Assembly (NCBI RefSeq): GCF_964340395.1
Contig: NC_135556.1
Span: 5,402,001 to 5,466,000 of the forward strand
Direction: 5' to 3'
Origin: Glandiceps talaboti
Lineage: Eukaryota > Hemichordata > Enteropneusta > Spengelidae
DNA: 64,000 bases
The notes beneath the pieces were generated by a model. It was given only the letters and a program-made list of their open reading frames with translations, searched no databases and was not told where the DNA came from. Shown here piece after piece: positions 38,876 to 50,517 of the stretch. The position numbers and the translations under genes are program-made. Each line of letters opens with the position of its first letter. The stretch's first letter is position 1.

Positions 38876-38914
38876 ATGGGAAATTCAGAGGCAAAGATTC
38901 AACGAAAAGTGGAG
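38876..38914 (+). CDS. G2 exon 1 (39 coding bp)
   Basis: MGNSEAKIQRKVE, donor GAG|GTAAGC. Same design as G1 exon 1. Confidence 0.8.
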
Positions 38915-41900
38915 GTAAGCATGTGTACTTGATACTTGACAGTGTTTTGGTAAATTGCACATCGAAAAAACAAACAATTGTGCTGTCGTGACACCTGTAA
39001 GATCAATATTGAAGTGTACGAAAATTCTGCCTACCGATAACCAATAACCGTATTTCATTGAATCATGGTCTTAAAATTATATTCTTATGTTTTATTTATA
39101 GAGAAAATCAAAATATCAGCGGGAGATTGAAAAACGTGCTGAGAAAGCACGAGATGACGTTAGATGGCAACATGAAGCTAGGAAGAGTGAGCAATTACAA
39201 AAGAGATTGAACTCGCAGCTTGATTCTGAGATCGATGAACTCAAAGAGTACACAATTGGGAATATGATAGGCATTGATGAATTTAAATCCAACGAACTAG
39301 ATATCGACGATGTGGATCGAGTCCGCATTTGTAAGTGTTAAAAAACTAAATATTGGCATACTGGTATTCATAATCATTTACTGGGCTCCCTAAATGACAT
39401 TTAATAATGATATCAATAGTATACGTCACTGTATTGTTTTTATTATGTTTATTAAACCTGATCATTTGAAAGGTTAGCTCCGACGAATTATGTAAATGAA
39501 TCTAAAAATGAAATGACTACACCTATGAGGATTGTTCAGTTTAGTTATGTTTTGAAAATATTCCCTGGCATTTGTTAAAGTGTTGATAGTTAGACACTTT
39601 AAATGTTAATTAGAAGGCGGTTGCATCCATAAGTAGAATAGAAAGAGTTGAAATGGTGAGCCTAATTGAAAAAATTATATTCCTTGTAGTGTTGTTCGGT
39701 CCTAGTGGTGCTGGAAAGACTTGCCTGGTAAACATGATACTGCGAGTAATGGGGAAACCACCTTTGGCTGCAGTTCAAAGTGAAGGAGGAGAAGGAACCG
39801 TCATTTTAGAATCATTTCTGCACGAATTAAGATTTCGATTATTGGATTCTAGAGGTTTCTTTGACCCGAGCGATTATATGCAAGAATTACAAAATATCCT
39901 AGAAGGTACGTTTAAGTTTGTTACTCAACTTTTGTATGATTTCGACCAGTGATACTGAACATTATGTACGTTAGTATTCCCCAGACGATATTTTACCATA
40001 TAATGAAAGAATATTATTATAAAATGTCACGAAAACGATATCCTAATAACTTAAAATATCCACATTATACCTGCCAATGTGACATTCACTACTACTGTTT
40101 ACAACGTTACTCTAATGACAACTTAAAACTTGGTAGTGATATGAGTATCAAAAGCTAAGACTGTGCTTGAGCAAATATTAAAGAGAGGACAACACACATT
40201 TCACATGATAATTATAGTGTCTACAAATAGTTGAATATTCAGGTAATCTATTATGATTATCAATATTTCTTTCAAAGGGAAAATTGAAGAAAACGACAAA
40301 ATTGTGAGAAAAGGAGACGACGAGGACTACTATGATGCATCTTTTACGAACGTCGCACCACTTGCAAAACGAGTTCACGGTCTCATATTGGTATTGGATA
40401 TAGACGACCCAAGATTGTCAAAATTTAATGTGAAAATGAAAACCTACGGGCAAACCTTCAAAGACGAAGGTACGATTTGTATGATTGCCTATATCATGAA
40501 TTATAATATGCTTACCGTGATACCTTTTATTTCATTGCATGTAACACTATTATATATACCCTGGTATTAGGCCTTAGTGCTGTATATTGTATGGAAATAT
40601 TAAAAATCCAGACTGTTAATTTTTGTAAACAATGTCTTCCGTCTCAAGTATAGTTTTTAAAATCTGCTCCTACAACAAGCTTAAAAATAAATTTGCACCA
40701 TAAATTACCATGAGATTCTTGGACTACGTATGTTCCGAAATTATTGAATACAGTCATTCCTGCACTATGTGATACAGCCCTGAACTTGAATAATCACATC
40801 GTCAAGATATGAAGTAAACCATTTGCCTTTTGGTAGAATGTGGGACAACAACTATATCATTTTTGGGTTTGGAGTAAAATACTCATTTTATTTCAGAATT
40901 GATGATATAGAATATATGCTTAATATTTCATTTATTAATATGACGATTTGAGTTTAATTCTAAACAAAATAAAGAAATATTAATAATCGTCTCACATCAA
41001 GTCACAGCACTCATTCAATATACAATAGTTCAATTGACGCGTTCACATGCATACCCTGAACGGTATATATCTACCTGCCTATCCCTCGCGAGTCTTATCA
41101 AACACCTAAGTGTGTAATGCAATTGAACGTAATTAGGATATAACATTAAATGAACAAGTTGTACATCTGATGCATGAAAACGTATACTGCCGCTGTATAA
41201 CCACAGGAACATAATTTGGATTCGAACAGTTTTGGTAGGATATTTATAGTCTATGCACATTTGTTACATAATTTCTGGAAATTGATATTTTAATAGGATA
41301 TTCACCAGTGACAGTTTTGGTGTTCAAGACTGATAACCATTCGAGAACCCAGGAACAAAGTATGGAGAAAGCACAAGAAGCGGCTGCGGCGATTGGATCA
41401 GCTACAGATCGTGTTTTTTATATTCGCAACGATGAGGCCCAGAACAAGACAGTCATACCTGAGGATTCGAAGTCAACCCTGGTTGAAATTTTACAGACTG
41501 CACTTATTGGGGCTGAAATGTTTATCAAGATAAAGAAACTAAATGCGAAATGGGAGATAGGTAAGTCTGATAGCTGAATTAGTTAAACACATATTTAATT
41601 AGTTTTGTATCTGACAGAGTCCGTGTACAATATTTTACACACAACTCCCCTCTATTTGTACTTACACACACACACACACACACACACGTTTCAACAAATC
41701 TTACCAGTGTACAGGGTTTTGTGAAAATATTTTTGAATCGTACTTTTGCCACTGAGAGTGAATACCCATTCTAATGGGTTCACATATCAATTATATTTTG
41801 TACAAAAGTTGTTTTAACAGAATGTCTTTAAAGGTATACAAAGTATTTGCGAAGAAACGACGATTTCAAATACATGCACCTATTATGACTCCATCAAAGT

Positions 41901-42484
41901 CATCACTGATTTTTCTGAATAGGTATTACAAAAAAATGTATCACATATTTAAACTGTTAACGCAGACGAACGAACTGTCCGAGTTGGTGATTATATGACA
42001 TTGAAAAAGTAGAAAAAGTATTCTATTCAAAACACACGTTTTTTGACGTTTCCTAATCGTACTTTTGATACGTATTATTCAAATGTAATAATTCATTAAA
42101 TGTTAAGAAATATTGATTAACTAGGTTCGTAAGTTAAACAAAAACACTGAAGCGTGATTTCTGTATAATATGACATACAAGATCTCTAATCTCGAAATTG
42201 ATTTGTCACTTCACATATCAACTAGAGTACTGCACTACATTACTGATTCAGAATTGCATTTTGTTATTACAGATTTGGAGACTCTCTTGGAATCGTTCCG
42301 AAGAAAGTATTCATTGAGAGATATTGAGATGAGCAGCCTCCGTGATGTTTTGAGAGAAAACGACATTACTTCGATATCGCGCTTGAAAGAATTCTGGAAT
42401 GAAATAGCAGACGAGGTGCGAAATCCGACTATTAGAGAAATGATGACAGAGGAAATTGAAAAACTTCGACGTAGGAGTTTGTAA
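38876..42484 (+). CDS. IFI44-like dynamin-type GTPase G2 (six exons, 383 aa)
   Basis: Exons are 38876-38914, 39102-39330, 39690-39905, 40278-40469, 41297-41560 and 42273-42484. All borders are GT-AG and stay in frame (phases 0,1,1,1,1). The start exon codes for MGNSEAKIQRKVE, a match to the N-myristoylation pattern (Gly2, Ala6). Acceptor AG at 38855-56 lies just upstream, so a 5' UTR exon is likely. Residues 14-60 are a charged coiled coil. The P-loop GPSGAGKT is at 93-100, GEGT at 123-126 and the G3 motif DSRG at 142-145. The G4 position reads FKTD at 235-238, lacking the usual Asn/Thr. The last exon is a helical, charged tail absent from G1. The P-loop to C-terminal region aligns with G1, and both are on the same strand 5 kb apart, so they are tandem paralogues with diverged introns. 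A role in immunity is inference from vertebrate IFI44. Confidence 0.85.
39102..39330 (+). CDS. G2 exon 2
   Basis: Acceptor ATTTATAG|AGAAAATC and donor ATTT|GTAAGT. Codes for the coiled-coil segment and the strand DRVRI before the P-loop. Confidence 0.82.
39690..39905 (+). CDS. G2 exon 3
   Basis: Acceptor CCTTGTAG|TG and donor GAAG|GTACG. Codes for the P-loop GPSGAGKT, GEGT and DSRGFF. Confidence 0.85.
40278..40469 (+). CDS. G2 exon 4
   Basis: Acceptor TTCAAAG|GG and donor GAAG|GTACG. Contains the strand HGLILVLDIDDP, which matches IHCIVFVLKATDP of G1 exon 3. Confidence 0.82.
41297..41560 (+). CDS. G2 exon 5
   Basis: Acceptor TTAATAG|GA and donor ATAG|GTAAG. Contains VTVLVFKTDNH (degenerate G4) and VFYIRND, then ALIGAEMF. 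Confidence 0.82.
42273..42484 (+). CDS. G2 exon 6 (terminal)
   Basis: Acceptor TTATTACAG|AT. Codes for a charged helical C-terminus ending RRRSL; stop TAA at 42482-42484. Confidence 0.82.
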
Positions 42485-43060
42485 TCGGCAATGTATCAGT
42501 GATTAGATAAATAGACAATCTTGAACATGGACAGACTATTAGAGTGTGAAAAATATTGCCAAGAAGTTTAGTCATCGATTTAGTTTTCAATGTTGTTGAA
42601 TCAACAACTTGCCAGCACACAAAGTCTTAGTTTTCAGATATTATTTGGTCAATTATTTGAAATGATTAGGTTAATGATTGACATTTTTCCTGATGTATGT
42701 TGTTCATTGTTATTACCGCTTTAATAACTTTGTTAATGTTTCAGTGAATCAAGAAAACGAATTAACTTTTCCATACAATAACTACAAGTTCAAATCTCTG
42801 CTCTTCTGGAGATAGATAATTAATTTTAATTGCCTTCATCCTTTATGAACGTCCTTCTTATCGGCTAAAGAAGGGGATATCTACAATGTTTGTCAAGATT
42901 TTCCCAGTACATTCTAGGCCTTAATACTGCAGTTTGATAGCTCTCGTTAAAACAAAAGTATTACATGCCAGCTTTATTTCGTATTAAAGTTAAATATTAA
43001 AATATGAAGTCCGCAAAACCCAAATTATTTGATCACATTTGTACAGAAGATCAGACTGAA

Positions 43061-43320
43061 CTAGTTCTGACAATAATAATAATAATGTTGGGTTCATATA
43101 TAGCGCTTTCCCACGCCGTGTTCAAAGCACTTTACAATTATTACCCCTGCCTCAGATCAGAACGGCACAACGGCCCTTCATTCTTCCTCAACTCCCCCAC
43201 CCGCCGAAAGCTGCACAAACAATTAGACCCTCAATTCCACTGTTGTACGGTGTGGTACCGGCACTCAACCCCTATTTCCATCCATATGTGCATTGGCAAT
43301 TGTGCAATGGTATGGTGACA
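43061..43320. repeat. Dispersed repeat or LINE-tail-like element
   Basis: Begins with (AAT)n then TATATAGCGCTTTCCCACGC and AAAGCACTTTACAATTATTA. This is a wording I associate with invertebrate interspersed repeats, and the name is uncertain. Confidence 0.4.
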
Positions 43321-43379
43321 AAAACAGTCTACTTCAGAGTCTACAACAGATAAGCATGCGCATATACACAAATACGTTC

Positions 43380-43560
43380 ATATTCATCCATCCATCCATC
43401 CATCCACCACTCCACATACATACATACATACATACATACATACATACATACATACATACATGCATGCATGCATGCATGCATGCATGCATACATACATACA
43501 TACATACATACATGCATACATGCATGCATGCATGCATACATACATACATACATACATACA

Positions 43561-43591
<31 letters not shown>
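43380..43591. repeat. (ATCC)n, (ACAT)n and (TGCA)n microsatellite
   Basis: ATCC units at about 43382-43408, then ACAT and TGCA tetranucleotides alternating to 43591. Frames on both strands are artefacts. Confidence 0.97.
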
Positions 43592-44450
43592 GGGATGCAG
43601 TTTGTCAACATCAGACCTTACTATATAAACTATAAAACTATAAATGCGTTACCTGGTTTATAAGACCACCTTTCAGACTTCAACTGTAAGACAGATGAAT
43701 TGGGCAACAGTCATAATAGATCCATAAATCCACAAGCAATCTGTCAAAATGCGATCGATTCAACTTTCTCTATACTGTAGTTTCCAATGAGACCAATTTT
43801 CATCAAAAATCAAGGCAGTCGGTCGCGCTCCACGAGTGTATGGGAATAGTAAATGACACACTAGCGGATAACATACTTAATTGTATTTTGAATTGTAAAT
43901 GTTAATCGATTTAATCATAAGTAGACACTTAAGCAATTCCGGTTCTGTAATGTTTGGCGATCGAAACCTTGTGTGTGTGTGTGTGGTGGGGGGGGGGGGA
44001 GGTAGGAGGGGTCTAATGATACAGATTCAGTCTAAATTTTCCTCCAATGCAATGTTACATTGTGTAAGAGCGTATACATACATGCTCAAAAGATGTAACA
44101 CTTGAATATACGATGGATATTTGCTTAAAAAACTTAACTAACCGAAACCGTTTTATCGTTACCCTCTTCAGAGTATAAAAGCTGCAACGACTTTAGATAG
44201 TACGGTTAGAACCCGGCTGCTAAGGTCAATAACATGTAAACACTTATCGGTAACCATTTTTCCGAGGTCTGTCTGTCTGACATCAGTATATCAAAATCGA
44301 ATGGGTAAATTAAATGAAACCAAGTATATATATTTTCTAGACCTGATTGGTTTTCAAGCGAGGTCAATACGTAGGTACATATTACCGTAATTAGCAAACC
44401 TAACAGAGTTTCCAAATAAAATAATACATCTATGGGTGCTCAGAAATTCA

Positions 44451-44457
<7 letters not shown>
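43592..44457. other. No gene seen
   Basis: A short (GT)n / poly-G tract at about 43971-44000; otherwise nothing supported. Confidence 0.4.

Positions 44458-44528
<71 letters not shown>
44458..44528. repeat. (CT)n microsatellite
   Basis: Pure CT dinucleotide tract of about 71 bases. Confidence 0.97.
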
Positions 44529-44529
<1 letters not shown>

Positions 44530-44531
<2 letters not shown>

Positions 44532-45723
44532 GTTCGCTTTTTATGTTTAGCTTTTCTGCAAATAACGCCAAGTGAGTCATTCTTACAATTGTAACAGACA
44601 ACACACACCGGATAAGATGGAACATTACTATGAATTATTACCTAGTAATTTAAGCCAACACTCATACTGAAAATTTAAAACCTCAGGCAAAAGGGAGTTA
44701 TGCATTTATAAAAAATAAAAAAAAACATTCACCTTTACACCAAATGTATTTTCAAATTGGTAAATCGAACTGAAGCTAGATATTTCAGTTGCCATGTGAC
44801 CAGACTAAAATATCATTAACTTTATATTTGCTTACAACACACAGGATATTCTTTGAGTGCTGAGCAAACAATCAATTTGTGATTTTCTGTGTACAAACTT
44901 AGAGTTAGGTCACCAAATGTGGCACACCTCGCGATGTACTTACTGGAATAATGATTTTCCTTTAATGTGGAACGATTGCGGCCACTGGATTAAATTTCAC
45001 TAAGCAGCTATGCCCGCCAATTTGTGGATTTACTTATATTGGAATAACCATGGACGGGAGAAAACAGTTATAAGACTCAAGGTAGGTTAGACGTCTTATT
45101 TTAAACTAATCATTCGGTTAATATAACAAGTTTTCATGTGTGTGGGAATATCAAAGTCGTTGTGGCAACTAGATTTTTATTACTGATTTCTGTTCAAATA
45201 GACCGAGAGAACTATTTCTGCGTCGACTGGAGAGCATTTTTTTAGCAAACATTGCAATGGCAATTAACAAATGTTGGAATTTCAATTATTCATTTTTCAC
45301 GAAATATTAGCCCCGAAAAGTCTCGCTTAGTTTGTCTAATGTGCAACATTCCCTCGGATAACATCTCAGAAAATACCCTAGTGTGTGATCTGTACCAAAG
45401 CGTATGCTTAACATCACTGTAACTGCTACTTCTACACGTATGGTAAATTACGCCTTATTACTTGTCAAATAACACATCGTATGCAAAACGTTTCACCACT
45501 TTCATGTGCCGTCTTGGAGAGTTTAGAAACTACGAAATATTATCATTACTTATACACGTGATTGGTTACTTATTGATAGACTTGATTACAAAAGGTCTCC
45601 ATCAATAGCACGGCCATTCCGGTGAAGCATCTTCCTTCACGGCCGAAGCGATAAATAAATACACCACATCGCTGGGCCCATGTCACCATTTCATCTCACT
45701 CAAACTGAAACCTTTTTTTTCAG
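44530..45723. other. No gene seen
   Basis: Unique sequence upstream of the membrane-protein exon. A polypyrimidine tract and AG at 45711-45723 make a good acceptor for that exon. Confidence 0.4.
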
Positions 45724-45840
45724 CTTCGTTACCGGATCGAACACATTACGTGAACTTACAGTTCACTTCATGCTCTACGAAGATTCATTTGAGGTTAACC
45801 ATGGTTCACACGTATACGTCGTTCAGAAATAAAAATTATC

Positions 45841-46147
45841 ATGGTGTATACCAAGTTCATAGTTCTCCTCAGCAACACAAATTTGTTTATACCAGTTTTT
45901 TTAAGTTCAATTTTAATAATTGGTGGTTCCCTTACGGGAGGCGCTCAGTTTACATCTGGTTATAACTGTGCCAATAGACCAGCGTACATACATGCCAATA
46001 ACAGAGATCTTTACAAACAGATGTGGGCTTTGCAAAGAAAGGTCTCACATCGTGATTTAACATGTACTCGGCTTCTCTTTGATATTGCCAATGGGCAGAA
46101 ACAGTATCCCATGATAGGTAGGGAGGATGTGGGAGTGATTTCCCACA
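45841..46147 (+). CDS. Putative first coding exon of a membrane-anchored protein
   Basis: The exon probably opens at 45724 after a strong acceptor (CTTTTTTTTCAG). The ATG at 45841 has good context (ATCATGG). The first 35 residues contain a hydrophobic stretch, LFIPVFLSSILIIGGSL, which fits a signal anchor of a type II secretory-pathway protein. Then follow YNCANRPAYI, LYKQMWALQRKVSHRDLTC and LLFDIANGQKQYP. Two possible donors lie near the end: ATAG|GTAGG at 46117 and CACA|GTAAGC at 46147. No further exon was found in the window. A glycosyltransferase-like stem with luminal cysteines is one guess; I do not recognise the family. It could also be a single-exon remnant. Confidence 0.4.
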
Positions 46148-46267
46148 GTAAGCACTTTAAAACAAATAAGGACATGTAGGAAGCCATTTAGTGATATAAA
46201 ATGTCAAACCATACACATTATCAAAAGCCGAGCACCGAGTACATAAAAAAGTAAATTGTACTCTTCA

Positions 46268-46443
46268 CACAGAGACCTACATACATACATACATACATAC
46301 ATACATACATACATACATACACATACATACATACATACATACATACATACATACACACACACATACATACATACATACATACATACATACGTGGGCGGGT
46401 GGGTGCGTGCGTGCGTGCGTACGTACGTACGTACATACATGCA

Positions 46444-46477
<34 letters not shown>

Positions 46478-46480
46478 CAT

Positions 46481-46515
<35 letters not shown>
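46268..46515. repeat. (ACAT)n / (GTGC) / (ACAG)n compound microsatellite
   Basis: ACAT units, a GTGCGTAC block in the middle, ACAT again, then (ACAG)n to about 46515. Confidence 0.97.
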
Positions 46516-46517
<2 letters not shown>

Positions 46518-47575
46518 TATACAGACGGAAGACACAGACAGACCGAGGGGAAGAGAGATTAAGGGCTCGATCGGTACGGTATAAACACATTGGCATGCCA
46601 GTCACCCATCCAATTACCGAATATATGTTTTGGAACTTAGAATTTTCAAATGTACTCAATAAATGACCGACTTTTAATGCCCCCCTTCGAATTCCAAATG
46701 TGGTTCATGCCCTCCCCAATTTCTCCCCACCCACCCCTGGCGTAAAGTTTGACTGCAATCTTACGGACGGTACAAATGACAGTCAAACTTGGTCGAATAA
46801 TGTTGTGCATAGCGTTTTCAGGTACGCCATTATTGTGTCTGCAGATGTCTGATGTAGTGTGTCTGCAGATGTCTATCCTATATGTAACTGTTTACATTTT
46901 ATGTAGTAATATACACGGACTAAAAATGTCTTCGATGAAGACACTTACCTTAAATGTAATTAATTACTTTTGTATATAACATACGAAAGTGCACGAAATT
47001 AAAGTAACTGATAACAGTAACGAATTCATCTAGGTGTTAGCATTAGAATTTAGGTCATTTTATCGTAGAAAGAAAGACTTCAGTCTAACCAACCTGAGCG
47101 AGCATAGCAACAGTTGTGACATTTTCAAAATAGATTGAATTTTCTTCTTTGATTTATATGTTTGTATGCCCAGCCGTCCGTCTGTTTATATGCAAGATGT
47201 GTCAATAGCCACTATGATGATGGTAATGACATTTTGTGGATAGAGACAACACAAGAAATGCGAATATAAATTATTTGGCATCTCCTTTGTTGATAAAGGT
47301 TGATAATGATGTTGGTTTAACAAGAATATGTAGCTCTACAAACCCAAAACTTGCTACAGGCATACTATTTTAGTCAAGCAATGAGTGGCAGTTTTGTCAC
47401 AAATTCGACATTCGTTAATATATACTTTCCCTGTACCGTTTTAGTATTTGCCTACATTGGCATGGCACTTGCTTAGAGCATAACAATTATGTCAAATGAG
47501 TTATATACAGACATTTGAGTAGATGAGAATGCCTATTTATTAGCATATTTATAATATTATCTGCAATTTTAAGAA
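46516..47575. other. No gene seen
   Basis: Nothing supported. Confidence 0.4.
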
Positions 47576-48060
47576 TTGCTGTTTTTAGTCCCAGCCAGAC
47601 AAAGTCCGGGACGGGGACTTATGGATTGGGTTCTGTCCCTCCGTACGTGCGTCCATCTGTCCATCCATCTGTCCGGAGCCGTTTCTTGGAGATGCCATGC
47701 CCGATATTTTTCAAACTTGGTACATTCGCAACATACTATGGCATACATATGCACATCAATTTGTTTTATGATACGATCCAATATGGCCGCCTAGCAGCCA
47801 TTTTGTTTGCGAATTTTCATGTCCAAAGCCATCAGATCTCATTCAAAGTAGGTATTAGGACAGTGTTTTATGACATACATGTGCATATTCATTGTTGTTG
47901 TGATACGATCCAATGTGGCTGCCTGGCAGCCATTTTGTTTGCGAATTTTCCATGTCCAAAGCCATAACTCAGACATGCTTGAACAGATCTTATTCAAAGT
48001 TGGTATTAGCACAGTGTTCTATGACATACATGTGCATATCCATTTTCGTTGTGATAACAT
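47576..48060. repeat. Dispersed repeat with internal direct duplication
   Basis: Opens with AGTCCGGGACGGGGACTTAT and (GTCC)-type units. It then has roughly 135-bp repeated units containing GATCCAAT.TGGC.GCCT, CAGCCATTTTGTTTGCGAAT and GTCCAAAGCC (at 47774 and 47909). A third partial unit is recognisable by TATGACATACATGTGCATAT. Confidence 0.75.
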
Positions 48061-50517
48061 GAGGCCAAACAACATTAACCAGGTTTGAAAATGACAACAT
48101 AAACTGCCAGTTCCTTAAAACCAAATCATAGTGGGGACTAGGTCATTCTCAATGACTTGTCATTTATAAAATGAAAGTTATTACATTTATTCTATTTTTT
48201 GTATGACTCAATTACTATTCATCTAATACTAAGCCTAAATATATTTTGTATCAGTAACAACCAAACAAACTATTAAATTCGTATTAAACAGAAACTTTTA
48301 TTAAATGCTTTCTACCGTTCTCCAGATATGTTTTAAGCCAACATTCATACGTTAATTATCAATCCATTATTACAGTAGTTTATTATTATTGTACGTTATA
48401 CCTTTTCACATACTTTTATCAAATCAGTATACATGTGATAGTTTTCATATTTTCATAATTCACAAATGCTAATCTCAATATTATGATAAAAAATATAACG
48501 TTTAAATATACTGGTCACAAAAGTAAACTGCGAATGATATATATATTTCTATATGTGTCTGCAGTTTCTTTTTGTGTGTATACATTTGTAAATAAAAACA
48601 TAACGGGAATCCCCACTTTGATGTCAGGTTTGATCAACATCAAAAACGTCCGCGGGTTTGAATTGCGCATTATTCTGCTCACGATGCACTACTTTAAAGC
48701 AAGGTTCAACGAAAGGCTTTAAACTATAGCATGTAAGATTTAGTTGTGATCATGTAGTAGGAGAAACAACAAGTCTATAGTGGTGTAAGAGTAGGTACAT
48801 GTACATTGCTTTATTGGCCTATAGCGTCCATGTTATGTTATGTACGCATAGCCGTGCATTCATTTTGAAAGCATCGAGTACACACACCTACATATTGCTT
48901 CAAATGACACTGTGTGAAAGGCGTACTACAATTCAATCAATCAGTTAGTAATGCCAGAGTACATGTTTGTCAATAATAAAATCACGTCTATTGCTGATGA
49001 CTATGTTCACGCAACCACAGTGTTCTTTCTAGGTCATAGACGTAAAAGTGAACAGAATACAGAGAGAAATGAGATTGGGATTGCTAATCAATATCATGAG
49101 TTCTGTACAAATCTTTAACATTAAAAATTGTTCGTAAGATAGATTTATGTTGACTTCATTCCAAGGTCATTTGATTTATTGAAACTTTAAACGTAAACTG
49201 GGCCATGGGTAAAAGTTACGTTCGGATTCAACTGAGTGCCTGGTCTTCCGATGAGGTAGGGATTCCTAAGAATTCCTACCCTATGGTTCAAAGCAGCTAA
49301 CCGTAACTGTTAGAGTGTATCCTAATGTTCTTTGTCTGAATGAGAAGGCATCGTTTGGCAAGTACCTCATTCGCCCCCATGTTAGATCTCGTATCCCTAT
49401 AACCATAACCATATTGGAGTCATAATATTACAAATATATGTAGCCATGATACTTGTGATCATTTACTCATGTATTCCCTGACAAATGTAGTCCTACCTGC
49501 ATGAGCAACTCTTCTTTACTAATAATATCTACATTATCGCGAGTATTGTAAAGGGACATGGCTATAATGTTTTAAACATAATTTGCATATATCAATTCCA
49601 TCTTCAAATTTTCTTTCTAGAGACCCTAGAGTACCCATACACCATATTTCAGCCAAATCGGTCAATCGGTCAATTAGTTTTGAACGTATAATTTATTTTC
49701 ACTTTTTAATTTTAAAATTTATTTATTTCTTTACTCAAAAAATCAACGATTTCATGATTTCATAAACAAATCTGAGTAGACTCCACGATAAGGAAATGCT
49801 AGAACTCTATAATTTTCTTGCAATAAATACACTGAATCTCTCAGCATTAGTATCACTTCTTGACAAGTCAATATTAAAGTCCCCCATTAGTATACATTGC
49901 TTTGCTTTTTTATATTGATGAAAACATCTAATAAATCACTTTCGAAGTCCAAAAGACTGATGTTCGACTTCCAATACAAAACTCTGATGACAATAGCTTG
50001 ATTCCTATCACAGATCTCAAACCAAAGGATAGTTTCATATATTTTACAGAGGAGTGAATGTAGGCAGCAACACCACCCCCATTCACCTTTGGCCTTGATT
50101 TTTATCTTCAGTAATATCAGCAATGTAGTATGTATTTGTTGCCACCAACTTCATTTCCATGTCTCCATTTTTGAGGGAGGCTCTGTATATGAAGACTTGA
50201 TTTTTTTAATTATAAAAACTATTTAAACGTACATAATAAATACTGTGATAAATGCACCTGTCAATGTCTCTTGTTTGTCTCTTGTTTCAATATTTGTGTC
50301 TAGTCATATTAAACTTATCTGCACTGTACTGTAGTGAAGAGGTATTCTTGTTCGTTAATTTATATTTTTTTAATTATAACATATAAATCCAATGCAATAC
50401 ATTGTTTCAAGAGGAAACACATACATTATTTTTAATTAATTAATCAAAATGAAAAGGAACAATTTAATCTGTTAAATTTGAATAATCTCTTTGGTGGCCG
50501 TTCAAGTCTCACTATAG
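48061..50517. other. No gene seen
   Basis: AT-rich sequence. A fragment around 49600-49690 (ATATTTCAGCCAAATCGGTC) is in the style of a dispersed repeat. No exon supported. Confidence 0.4.

Noticed and set aside
43334-43628. Long His-Thr-Tyr-Ile or Met-Tyr-Val-Cys frames on both strands
   Set aside because: Tetranucleotide microsatellite artefacts.
46204-46666. Frames over 130 codons on both strands
   Set aside because: They cross the ACAT/ACAG microsatellite and have no unique coding sequence of substance.
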